NCBI GenBank assembly: GCA_002205965.3
Contig: NADL03000640.1
Location: 372,001-436,000, forward strand
Length of the DNA: 64,000 nucleotides
Source: Kappaphycus alvarezii
Taxonomy: Eukaryota > Rhodophyta > Florideophyceae > Gigartinales > Solieriaceae
Reading direction: 5' to 3'
Both the position numbers and the translations under genes were made by a program. The first letter of the stretch is position 1; each line of letters opens with the position of its first letter. The notes beneath the pieces were generated by a model, which was not told where the DNA came from, made no database searches, and was given only the letters and a program-made list of their open reading frames with translations. This document shows, in pieces, positions 33,334-44,507 of this stretch.

Positions 33334-35326
33334 TTACATGAGTCCAATGATTTTTCCAGTATCCAAATCTATGTCGATGTTGTAGTAAGCTGGTTTAGTC
33401 GGCAGTCCGGGCATTGTTTGTATCGTTCCGCAAATGGCAAGCACAAACCCTGCACCTGCGCTTAGTCGAACCTCCCGCACAGGAAGTGAAAATCCAGTTG
33501 GAGCCCCCTTTAGGTTTGCGTCCGCAGAAAGGCTATATTGCGTCTTCGCAATGCAGATGGCATAGAACCGTAACCCTTATCCTGATACATGTCTAGTTTC
33601 CGTGCCGCCTCACCCGAAAACTCAACACCATCAGCCCCGTACACACGAGTTGCGACAATCTCGATCTTCTCCTTCAGTGGAACGTGATCCTCGTACAAGA
33701 ATCGGAACGAGTCGGTCACCATGGGCTTGGCAGTTGCATCAATTAGGGCCTGTCCAAGATCGATAGCGCCTCTACCGCCCTCCTCCCAATGGTTGGATAC
33801 AACAGCATCGTGGGCACCTGCTTCTCTCGATAATTTGATTATCATCTCCAACTCTTTCGGTGAGTCAGTCTTGAACCTGTTGCAACAAACAATGACAGGT
33901 ACACCATAGAGGGCGGCATGCTTAATATGTCTCTCAAGGTTAGAAAAGCCCTTTTCCACAAGTTTGAGATTCTCTTGGTTGTACTCATCCGCAAGTGGTG
34001 TGCCTGCAACCACCGGTGGCCCCCCACCGTGCATTTTAAGAGCCCTGACCGTAGCAACCAACACGACAGCGGACGGTTTAACCCCACCCAGACGGCATTT
34101 GAGATGAACAAACTTCTCGAGACCAATCTCGGATCCAAATCCAGCCTCTGTCACAACAAAACCATCGGGCCCGACCAACTTTAACGCTACCTGATCCGCG
34201 ACAACAGAGGAATTACCAGACGCAATATTCGCAAACGGACCCGCATGCACAAATGTCGGAGTGCCCTCCAGGGTCTGAAGCAGATTCGGGTTTAATGCAT
34301 CTTTCATCAGCACGGTCAAAGCGCCAGCAACCCCCAGATCATCAGCGGTAATTAACTCATCACCGGAGCGTGAAGTTCCGATGACGATACGACCTAGCCT
34401 GGCCCGAAGGTCGGACAGACTTGTGGTGAGTGCCAAAATTGCCATGATCTCTGAAGCGACGCTAATGTCATACCTTGTTTCGCGCAGCAAACCTTTCTCG
34501 GTAGGGGCCTTTCCGATATCAATGCGGCGCAAAAATCGGTCATTGACGTCAACGACCCTATTCCACTGCAACGAATCGGGGTCAATATCGAGGCGCACAA
34601 AGGATGCAATTTCCTGCTCGGTAAGTTGAGCGGGGTCTGTCTTTGTAATACCCAGCTTGTTGAGTCGCGAAAACATGGCAACGGCAAAGCGACGGGAGCC
34701 ATCCTTGGGATCTGGGGGACAGAGCCTTCTGAACAAGGCGGCATTCGATTGAGTACTCTCGTGAAAAATTCGGGTATCAATGGCGGCGGCAAGCAAGTTG
34801 GTGGCGGCTGATATGGCGTGTATATCGCCTGTGAGGTGGAGATTGAAATCCTCCATGGGCAGGACTTGACTCCAGCCGCCGCCCGCGGCCCCCCTTTGAC
34901 ACCAAAGGTAGGACCCTGGCTCGGCTGGCGGATGCATGTGAAAACCGTTTTATCGAGATGCGCGCCAAGAGCCTGGCTCAAGCCCACGGTGGTGGTACTT
35001 TTGCCCTCCCCCAAGGATGTAGGGTTAATACCAGCAACAATGACCAGTTTTCCATCGGGGACGTGGGCGAGACGATCGCGAACGGACAGTGAGACTTTGG
35101 CCTTGGTTTGGCCGTATTGCTCTAGCTCGTCGGGTAGAATGCCGGCGGCATCGGCGATGGCAGATATGGGTTGTATGGGGACGCTTTGAGCGATATGGAT
35201 ATCGGATGGGACTGGGATTGTCGGGGTTATCTTGCGCGCTGTGAGCATTGGGGGAGGTCCGCTTCTTGCGGCAAACGCGGTGATTAGCCTCGATGGAATG
35301 CTGAGATCATGCCTGGTGAACCGCAT
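33334..35326 (-). CDS. Formate-tetrahydrofolate ligase, probably mitochondrial
   Basis: ATP-dependent synthesis of 10-formyl-THF from formate and THF in one-carbon metabolism. The first ATG, at 35326, gives [20 protein letters not shown], a basic, hydroxylated, acid-poor peptide typical of mitochondrial or plastid targeting. The catalytic core follows: [20 protein letters not shown] (P-loop) and [13 protein letters not shown]. One base is missing in a G6 run near 34895; the next frame continues [20 protein letters not shown] and on to [12 protein letters not shown] second single-base gap near 33565 leads to [40 protein letters not shown] and [15 protein letters not shown], ending with TAA at 33334-33336. 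That restores the complete family C-terminus. It is monofunctional (about 660 residues) with no dehydrogenase/cyclohydrolase domain. Confidence 0.9.
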
Positions 35327-35387
35327 GAAGGAGCTGAGGACTTCTTTGGGTGCAGTAATCCGTGCGGCACCAGATTGGGACAATACG

Positions 35388-35535
35388 AGCTGTACAGTAC
35401 AGTACAGTAAAATACTGTACTGTACTGCCCTGTCGAAATTCGATGAGTCTGTACTGTAATGAACTGTAAAATGACAGACGGCTCATTCCAACATGGTTAG
35501 CGTATGTAACAGCTCACCAAAATACAGTACAGTAA
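35388..35535. repeat. TACAG/CTGTA palindromes in a divergent promoter
   Basis: Copies at 35391-35426, 35449-35458 and 35522-35534, within the 480 bases separating the formate-THF ligase and kinase start codons. The first contains TGTACAGTACAGTACAG followed by the inverse orientation. Confidence 0.85.
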
Positions 35536-35805
35536 ACTTTATGATATTGCGATTATTGAAGGGCAGCTACCAGACTTTTTCGACTCGTTTTCCTTCTTAT
35601 TCGAATCATCCGCATCCACATTGTCACCATTTCCACACCTTTCCTACCACCGCATGCCTTGAAAACAACCTCTTTCAAACTAATCTGGCTCAAAAACCCA
35701 TCACATCGCAACTCTTTCGTCAAAGACATCCCATGAGGGCTCAGTCCCCACATCAAGCATTTCATTTCCAAGAAAAAACCCTCACGGACCACTTCGAGCA
35801 CTACT

Positions 35806-38800
35806 ATGCGCTTCGAGGATGAAATCCCTCCCATCGATCATAACCGTCTGCGATGGGACTCCGCTCCAAAGTCTCTCCTCGGTCAAGGTTCGTTCGGAAT
35901 TGTGTACAAGGGAAAGTGGAACGGCACACCAGTCGCCATCAAAGTCGTCAAACCAGCAAGGCCAGACACACATTCCGAAGAATACGCCATCGCAGAGAGC
36001 TCTGCGTTGAAGCAACACCGCAGAGAAATCCACCGCCTCATGGTCGTCCACAACCCCTTCATCATCCAATACCTCGGCGTCTTCCGCGGTCCAAACCCCC
36101 GTGACCTTTACATCGTCACCGAGTTTCTCGAGGGTGGCTCCCTCTTTGACTCGCTAACCAAGATGCGAGCACGTCAAGCACTCATTCACCACCGCTCTTT
36201 CCTGCAGCTCGCTAGTCATATGGCCTATGGCCTTTGTCATGTCCACTCTCAGCAGTACACGCACGGCGACATGAAACCGCAGAACGTTCTTTTGACCGCC
36301 GCCTTTTCGTTTGATGAAACCTCACCGTCTCGAATCATCGCTGTTGTTCCTACTACTGCAAAGGCTAAAATCGCAGATTTTGGACTCTCCAAACGTCTCA
36401 AGGGAGCGGGACCCACAGGATTTGTGGATTCCACAGCCGCCACTTCCGACTTTGGCAACGGGCCGTGTGGCACGTTTTTATACATGTCACCAGAGGCTTA
36501 TGATGGTGTCTCGCACCTTACGGATGACCAAGCAAAGGCTGCCGATGTCTATGCCTACGGCCTCATTTTATTTGAACTGCTGTCAGGCGTTCAAAGCTGG
36601 GAAGTGGAAAATGCTCGCAATCCTGTCCAGTTGGGTATGTGGGTCCGTCGCGGGCAACGTCCGTCGTGGGGAGAAAAGGAAAGCATGGTGAGAAACGAAT
36701 TTTCATCTCTGGTGGAACGTTGTTGGAGTCAGGACCCGCGTGACCGCCCAACCTTTGATGAAATCGTTGATGAGCTCGAGGTCCTGGAGGGAAAGCTGGA
36801 CGACTCTGGCTGGCTGCCTAGCTATGATCACTTTTCGAATGCCGAGGCAGCTGAAAACGCTGCACAGCCGGGCAAGTTTGAGGAGCACCACGTGGAAGCT
36901 GATCGTGGCGATGCTTCTCAAAGTCAAACGGATCCAAACCGCAACCCCGCACCGCCAGTCCATGAAATGCCCCTCCTGTCTGACAGTTTCTTTGCAGGGA
37001 TTGGTTCTGAAGCATCCAGCGCTCCAACCATCAGGCGAGTGTTTAGTATGCGACTGGCAGACACGGACACGGCAGATGCACCTAACCAACGTCCTCTAGA
37101 AGCCGTGCCTCTGATGCATCGTTCAAGTTTTCATGAATCTTACGGCCCGGAGAAAGTAGTTGGTTCTGAGGAGCCGCACAGCTTGTCCCAGGTTCATCAG
37201 AGTAATGCCACGGCATGGCCGGATGGTACCGGGTATTTCTATAAGAACAGCATGGGGCTCGTGGATCAGCAAGGGGAAATTGACGGCAGTGTCATTGCGG
37301 AGTTCCTGTCAAGCGTGTCCAGAGTTCGTACAATGTCTCAACGCCTGAAATTGAGCCACTGCATATTTCTGCCAACAACGGGCCCAGACCCACAATGGGA
37401 CTGGGTTCTTTTGCGGATGATCAGCTCAAGCATAAGAATCCCAGACGTTCGGATGGGGACTTGCTTAATTCCTTTTATGGTGCTGGTCTAGACCCATTTT
37501 ACGCTCCTGCAAGAGCAGAAGTTGGTACTCTGGACAACGGTCACCTCCGTGAGATTCCCGCGCTCCAGGCAGGAACCGCATCAGCCGCTCCCCAGTTGCA
37601 TCGAGTAATTCCAAAGTGCAACCAGGGACAGGACCGCTTCCTTCTCGCAGCGTATTTGTGCATGAGGCAGGAGCTGTCGATGGCCGTAGTTTTTCGGGAT
37701 GTGCTGCGCAAAAACCTGACCACGTCACACCTTCGCTGCACCTTCCACAAGCATCGGGTGCGTCGGCAATGCAAGGTGTTCCGCATTACGGGGGGAACCT
37801 GCCCATTTTAGCGACCAGTAACTCGAACTCAGCGGCAACTATAAATAACGGAGTGCCTGGGGTGGAGGGCTTGGGACTCGGGTACCTGGTCTTGCGCTTG
37901 CACCGCAGTCCACGTTGGGCTCCGCAATTGGGCCTTCGGTTCCTCAAACCTTACCGATGGCATCATCGGAAAAATCGCATGGAATATCCATGAATCCCGG
38001 ACGAGAAGCTCTACAGGAAACGGGAGCTGATTTCGGTGATTCAGATCCAGCCAAATGTCGACCGAGACCATGTGGGCCTTGGCCGTTGCGCGCTGGGTAC
38101 ATGCCAATGAAGACATCTCCACTCAGCCCAGAGCTTATGGACATGAATGCTGTTCGGCTTGCACTGCAAAGACCAAATGGCCAGGATCACATCATGCGTC
38201 TGTGGGGTCATGGCCACCTGCAAACTGTGGCTGGCGGACTCGCTCGTGCCAGTAATTTGAGAGGAGGAGATATACTTAAACTTGCATGCGACTTTTTGAA
38301 TCAAAGCACGCAGTTACCCCTGACAAGCTGGAACCAGTTGTATCTCGGGATTTATGCACCTGCATTGGAACCATTGCCCGCAATGATAGCGACACACTCT
38401 GCCCTAGTATTGCACTCATGGCCGTTCGTGTTGCGCTCTCTACCATGTTTACACATCACGCTACTTTTCTTCAAAATGACAAGAGCAGCGTGGAAGCTTA
38501 CGTCGCTTGCAATTTTGCCCTGTGTAACTTATTCCGCGTCCACAATGTGATAAGCGATGCTTCCTTTCGTGCTGACATTGCCGAGTGGATTTGTTTTGCT
38601 ATCTCGTGGAATGTGCACGGGGGTTCCCCGCAAGCACTTTATTCAGAAGCCCTTGGGTACGCGGCAACCTCAGCTGCCCGAAACTTTATCTGGATGAACA
38701 AGGACAACCTTACCGCGTTTACTAGTCAAGGTCGTCGTGGGGATAGGCGACCGGCTTCCCCGTTGCTCTGGTCGTTAACATACTTTGACTGGGTTGGGAG

Positions 38801-39419
38801 TGCTCCGGTTGTTGAGACAAGCTTGTCGGCACTTGCGATGATCATTCACGAACCAAAACAAAGGGAATACTTCACGAGACGTAATGGTCTGAAAACATTG
38901 ACTGATGTCCTGGCAAAGCATAAGACTAATTTAAGGGTGACGAAATTGGTATTTGCTGCGATAGCTATGCTTTTCTACGAGATGCGTATCGGCGGTGATG
39001 ATTTACGTGCAATCCGAAAAGGCTTCCTTTACTACGATGGATGTCAGAGGCTCATTTCCGCTCTGCACGAGGTGAAAGATATCTTAGTCGATCCAAGACT
39101 TGTTGTGAGCACTCTTCAAGCGGGATTCGATGCCTTACATGCGACCGCGGCACTTTGCGAGGAACTACGCGCCCGAGTTGCTCTTTGTGGCGCGGTAACA
39201 AGTATGAAATCAATCTCGACATGGCTTCTCTCGTTTGAAATGCAGCACTTTCGGGACCCGAAAGATTCTGAGATGTATTTCGTTTTTAGGAAGCTCGGTA
39301 AGAGCATGTTCACGCTAGCGAGAGAGATTTCAGAGGATAACTCTTGCGCCCAACTACTGCAGACTTCCGGCGCTCTTTGTTGTCTCGAAGAACTAAATCA
39401 CCTCATTGATAACAGGTAG
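35806..39419 (+). CDS. TKL-like protein kinase with C-terminal helical-repeat domain (frame-broken)
   Basis: Kinase domain at residues about 20-335. Gly loop LGQGSFGIVYKG; VAIK lysine about 46; catalytic loop HGDMKPQNVLL (153-163), with G replacing the usual R of HRD, so a non-RD kinase; DFGLS at 191; GTFLYMSPE at about 222-230; and a tyrosine-kinase-like ending, RCWSQDPRDRPTFDEI. All catalytic residues are present. A long polar linker follows (through MSQR near 37340), then frames shifted by single missing bases near 37345, 37612, 37860 and 38270. The last 1.1 kb (38286-39419) is one clean helical region (TLTDVLAKHKTNLRVTKLVF, ARVALCGAVTSMKSISTWLL) that resembles armadillo/HEAT repeats. Joining kinase and helical tail into one gene is inference from the absence of a stop-promoter gap and the repeated frame pattern. 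Confidence 0.75.
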
Positions 39420-40073
39420 AAGGCGAATGGCCCTTTTTAACTTTGTCACGGATTCATCTTATCAATTTTGAGACGCTTCCGCTACATTGTTCCGTACGGA
39501 TGACGCCATCCCAATCGGTGATCAGCCCAAACAAGGAGGTCAGACGATGACATTTGTTTTGAAAACTTTGACTGAATCGGAGGAAAGGCAATCGCAAGCG
39601 CGTACAAATAATAGCGCACAGTAAGTCTTGCTCCGCTCTCTACTTACGAAGACTATTTGGCGAAGGTGAGTAATGAAGTTTAGTGAGACTTTGAGACTGC
39701 CGAGCGATATTGATTGAAGTGTTAAACACTACGTCCTGTCGGTGGTACTTTTACCACCTCCAAATGGTCGTCACCTCCTGGACTCCACGGCGAGTGCCGC
39801 GGCGAAAACCCTATTAGTGCCTCTTTGGCCTCTTCAAGGTCTAGAACCTGTGAGCAGTTTGCGCCAAAACTTTGCGCCGCAGGCGTGCCTGCGGCGCTCT
39901 GATTGTACAATTAAACGTTTATCCAAAAGAGGGAGAGCCATCTAACTGCAGCGTTGCAGGCGGTGATAGAGGAAGCCGACATTCGCAACCCGAAGTTTAC
40001 GGGCTCGCGGAAGGCTATCGTGCGAAGTAAGTGAGCGGAGTGATTTCTGTGTTGATGCCTGATTTTGAAATCG
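39420..40073. other. Convergent gap with a possible small spliced gene
   Basis: Lies between the stops of the kinase and the basic protein. On the plus strand ATG 39547 opens MTFVLKTLTESEERQSQART, ending at a good donor CAGTAAGT (39619-39626). A second donor, AAGGTGAGT, lies at 39663. An acceptor-like CTAACTGCAG at 39942-39951 precedes AVIEEADIRNPKFTGSRKAI followed by VRSK and a stop (39961-40034). The pieces look like coding exons of a small protein, but I could not find a fully in-phase splice. Function unknown. Confidence 0.25.
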
Positions 40074-41779
40074 TCACTTGCGTACGTCTTTCAGGCGCAC
40101 AGTCACTGCTGCTCGATACTCGACACGTCCCTTCGCATCCGCGTACATTTCCTGCTCTTCCCGTAATGCGCGTGCCAAGGCATCACCCTCAGCGAGTTTC
40201 TTGGTGTCTCGATAGCCCTCAAACAATTTCTCCACTGATGTCTGCCTGAGCTTGTGAGGAAGCTTTGGTTTCGGGCTGAACGTTACCACCGGCTTAACAA
40301 CTCCTTCTCGGGAGACAGTGTATCCGTTGGGGCGCACCCCGCGAATGATTTCGCTGCCAGGCACATGCTTGACTTGCAAACCACTGGAGCTGGGCAGCGG
40401 GATAACGGCTTCAGAGGCAGTTACGGCGACTGCTGGTCTAACAGGGAGTTGCGGCGTTGCTTTCTTTGCAGCCACTTCTTGTGGAGCGCTAGTTGGATTT
40501 GAAGCTGTCGCACGAGAATTGGAAGAACCCAACGAAAAATTTGTCTTTGGAAACAAAAATCCTTTGCCTGGCTGACGCAAAAGAGAATTTCCTTGGGTGC
40601 CTGTCGAGTTTGTCTTGGAGCTTTTGCCTGTTACTTGACTCCAAGCAGAGGGCAGTTTCGCGGCACCTGGGCTTCGTACAGTACCCATTGACTGGGGCTG
40701 TGATGCAGGCTTGGATACCACATTGGGTGACTTGAGAATCGATTTCGCGGGGGGCTTCAAGATAACCGGTTTCGGTTTCTTCAGAATCCCCTTAGGTAAA
40801 AGTAATGCTTGAGGTTTCTTGGAGGCGGAACTTGCAGCTGTGATCTTTTTTGAAGGAACAGGTGGTAATGTGTCAGTAGTGACGTTTGCAGAGGACTTTG
40901 TTTTGGGTTGTTTGGTGACCGCTTCAGAGAGCTTGCTGGCGTTTGCCTTTGATGGACCGTTTCTCACAAATGGTTGCAAGGGCCTCGTACTCATCGCGGC
41001 TTGTGTTTGCGGGGCCATGGAACGTGAGACGGCAATACTCGCAGTCTTTGTCATGAGGCGCTTTGAGGCATCTTGTGCGGCTTCAGGGCGCCTCTCTCGC
41101 TTTGATGATGGCTGAAATACTCGTTCTCCGGCTGAAGTACCTCCTGCCGGTGGACGATTGCGTTTGGAGAGTATACTGGGACCCGCCCTTTTCGCGCTGC
41201 TCCACGCATTGGGGGCTGGAATTTGCGAATCTGTTTGGTGCTTGTCCTTGAGGGCGTCAGCTGCTGAGTAATCTGCATTGGTATGGGATGAAGGGTCGGA
41301 ATCAGGATTGATCTTACGAAATCTCTTGGTGACAGCTGAGTAGACGGAGACTGGGTCTCTCCTGGCCGATGTGTTGCCGGTGTGTGCGGGAGTTTGTGCG
41401 CGAGGGTTGGCGGGCGATTGAGTCTTTTGACGGTCTAACTTTTCGGCTTTGGAGGCGGGATTCGATTTGTCCGAGGGGTTTGTGGACATGGCACGTATGA
41501 TACCCCTTCGAAGCATTTCGGAGGCCGCCTCCACAGCCTCAGTGATGGTCGGAAGCCCAAGGACATCGATGTAGACAGGGGCAGGGCGCGAATACTGGCG
41601 TCCTGGATAGAAGGAATAATGGTAAAGAGAATTGCGTAGAGTTGTAGGGAAGGAACACTTGATTAGCAAAGATGTTTGCGGCTGAAGCGCTTCGACCGGA
41701 AACTTGGGATGTAAGATGACTGACGAAAGAGCTTACCGTCAATGCCAACACTGATGTGGTTTCTTGGGTCTGTAGTCAT
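40074..41779 (-). CDS. Basic, disordered protein with conserved N-terminal module (spliced)
   Basis: I do not recognise the family. Exon 1 starts at ATG 41779 (MTTDPRNHISVGIDG) and is joined across a GT-AG intron to RQYSRPAPVYIDVLGLPTIT and EAVEAASEMLRRGI, an ordered-looking N-terminal module of about 50 residues. The remaining 500 residues are rich in S, P, K, T and A with repeated KPK and KSILK motifs (LPKGILKKPKPVILKPPAKS), typical of disordered nuclear or chromatin-associated proteins. The C-terminal 60 residues become helical and charged (SVEKLFEGYRDTKKLAEGDA). The frame is intact. A PP1-docking-like element is possible but not clear. Confidence 0.55.
41603..41736 (-). other. Spliceosomal intron in the basic-protein gene
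   Basis: Donor G|GTAAGC and acceptor CTATCCAG on the minus strand, with a GCTAATC branch-like motif about 50 bases before the acceptor. Splicing keeps the frame (GID-G-RQYSRP). Length 134 bases. Confidence 0.75.
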
Positions 41780-42170
41780 TGCGTAGATGCTTCCTTTCGA
41801 AGGAACGGGTCAGTAATTATAGGTTAGAGGATTGAATTTGGAAATCGACGGACTTTGGCAGATGAAGTCGGAGGGACGCTGTTGAACCTCTGGATACGGC
41901 TGTGAATCGACGAAGGGTGTCAAGTACGTCGGTCCTGTAGAAAGGCACTCTGGATTATGAAAACTCAAGATAGAGACAGACCATTCGGGTTATCGCTTCT
42001 TGCGGAAATCTGCAAATGGCAGACGTCTCGGGAACGCTGCAGCTGCGGGCTGTGTAAGCGCTTCGGCGATGTTAACGTTTACGAGTTTACAAACTAGGGA
42101 GGTCCAAGCATTGAAGGCCTGACGTTACCGTTTGACAGCATTTTCGCCACAATGTACAAAATAAAATGTG

Positions 42171-43533
42171 CTGTACAGTGCAGTACAGTACAGTACAGTA
42201 CTTCATTGTACAGTACAGTACAGTACGAAGAATGAAAAATCTTTTGCGGCCATTACAGTAGTTTCTATGGACTGCAGTGCTGTACAGAAACAAACTTCCA
42301 CTCACCAGTTGTAAATTTTATTTCTATTTTTTTTGGAAGTGTTGGACATCTACGGACAACTTTTTTATGCAGTCATCATTAGCTGGCCCGAGTGTAAAGT
42401 ATAGTACAAAATAGGGGTGTCATGACTCATGGCCAATGAGTGTTGGACCCTGCGAAGGTACAACTCTCATTGGGTAAGATACAAATAAGGGTTTTCTGTA
42501 AAGCATCAGGAGTCAAGATGATACATTTGTATACCATTCACCTCAACCCCTAACGGACCATGTGGTCTCGCTTCAGGAAATGGCAATACAACCCAAATAA
42601 CAAATTACCCCAAATTTTCCCCCTATTTACGAATTATTTTACACAAAGCGCGGCTTACCTTGTTTGGCTACACACAAACTGAACTTGACGTGAACCCTGG
42701 TACTGTACTGTACAGTACAGTGCACTACAGTACAGTACAGTACAACTTTTATCCCAAATCTTATTGATTGCGGCTTGCTGCATTTCTCGTGCTGGGTTAA
42801 GGACTTGTTTTCTACAGTATGTACTGTGTACTGTACAATACTGTACAGAAGGAGACACGAGTAAAAACAAGTTACCAACTGAGCCACCCTGGCAATGATA
42901 GCAGGCCACACATGCACGGATGCTGGTGGAAGTCTACTATAAGCACTGCAAGCTGAGCTTACAATGTCTGACACAACTACTGACCGTTGTTCCTGACGGG
43001 TTGGCCTCCCCTTATTGCGGCAAGAGCAAGTGTTTAGTTCTTCTACCTGATTGCGGATGATTCTTTTCTTGGACTTGCTCCGCTACTCAGCACGCAAGCC
43101 CCTATGTAGACTTTTTGTAGCCCGTCTGCACTGTGTTTGAAAGTACAGTACAGTGAAAGGTAGAGCTAGTCCACTACAGAAATTAAATCTAGTGGCTACA
43201 GTAGCATTTTGTACTAGGTTAATATCAAGAAATGTCTGGTCATTCCTGTTGAGCTGCTACAGGTGCTGCTGAGGCACCATCGCGAGCCCTTTTGAGTAAC
43301 AATTGATCCATGTGATGGGATAAACATTGGTGTTAAATCGTTGCTATACTATTAACAATTGATCCATGTGATGGGGATAAACATTGGTGTTAAATCGTTG
43401 CTATACTTAAGCACCAAGGTGTTGCTAGACCGCTCACCGATTGCAGCTGCCAGTATCGATACCTCGTGCAAACTATGAATACCAAATTACCGGGTAGAGA
43501 TGGTGGGCACTGAATGGTGTACTGTACAGTATA
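42171..43533. repeat. TACAG/CTGTA palindrome clusters
   Basis: At 42171-42226 the pentamer CAGTA is repeated in tandem in two blocks of four to five units. Further copies lie at 42701-42744 (an almost perfect inverted arrangement), 42815-42847, 43142-43153 and 43517-43530. These are the longest pentamer arrays in the window. Confidence 0.9.
43297..43408 (+). repeat. 56-bp tandem duplication
   Basis: Two adjacent copies of a unit beginning TAACAATTGATCCATGTGAT. They differ only by one extra G in the second copy (GGGG versus GGG), so the duplication is recent. Confidence 0.95.
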
Positions 43534-44190
43534 TCTAGGAAGTCTTTTTGTTTCTTCTCGAAAGATATCTCTATTTTCTCAATAGAAGATAAATTTTCAA
43601 CATTGAAATACCAAAAATACTGCACTTGGGTAGCGAACTCAACTTCAGCACAAAGCATTAAGCTACGGAACCCTGGTTGCACGGCAGACGACGCCAATTT
43701 TACTCGTTCACCAAAGTGTAACCATGCAGCCAGTAAATTTAGACAAAAGAGTTCAAAATGCGGAACTTAAATGGAAAACTAGGAAAAAGTCGCCTATTTT
43801 GGTACAAACGAGCTGCGATTGTAGAGTATCTCTAATTTATATTATGATGCAAAGCGTACAACTGAAATTGATCTCTTTAGATTCTTTCAACATCATTCCA
43901 TATCACTTTCAAAAGTAGTAGTTTTTGTCTGAAATTTAAACTGTCAAAATATGTTAGCCCACACAAGGTATGAAGGTTTTGTACGTAATCTCATTTTAAA
44001 AAGTGTTTCCAAGAAACAAGTTTAATCAGAACAGTAGAATCAGTATTCAATTGGTGGCTCCGTGCCCGCTTTGCGTGCACCAGAAAGGAGAGTTTAGAGT
44101 AAGAGTGATGGAGTAAGGTGCGGGGTAAAAAGTAATTGAGAAGTAAAAACTAGTTCCAACCTACACGATTTTCTAAGTATCTTATGACGT

Positions 44191-44507
44191 GGAACCCGGT
44201 TCTTAGGCAGCGCAGCGAACTGCTGCACAATCAACAGTTTTAGTCGCAGAACAATGTTCGTGAAAGCAAGAAGATCTGTTGGATTTTATTGGGAAGTGCC
44301 TACGCAGTGAACGCTGGTGAAAGCAACGGACGGTGTTGTCTACGGTACTTAACTTCTCAATATTACAATCCTGACGAGAAATAAAAGCAAGAATTCTAGG
44401 AGAGGTAGTAAAACTAAAAACAGTATCCGTGGGAACGCGACAGGAGCCGCAGATCTACTGCGACGACGGCGTGGCAAGAACTTACAGTACTGAACTGTAA
44501 AGCGACA
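44191..44507 (-). repeat. 3' LTR of the copia element
   Basis: Matches the right LTR along its whole length, including GCAGTGAACGCTGGTGAAAG, CTTAACTTCTCAATATTA and GGCGTGGCAAGAACTTACAG. It lacks one 27-base unit present in the other copy. Confidence 0.85.

Larger units (their letters stand above)
41780..44190. other. Repeat-bearing intergenic region
   Basis: No gene recognised. It contains TACAG/CTGTA clusters, a tandem duplication at 43297-43408, and AT-rich stretches. Plus and minus open frames are short and lack motifs. Confidence 0.5.

Noticed and set aside
2601-39419. Introns as the explanation for the frame breaks
   Set aside because: At most breaks the two conserved segments are adjacent or overlap, leaving no room for an intron. 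A single added base joins them, unlike the real introns at 6683-6804 and 41603-41736.
42171-42226. Regularly spaced short repeats as a possible CRISPR array
   Set aside because: The units are pentamers without spacers, the host is a eukaryote and no cas-like gene is near.
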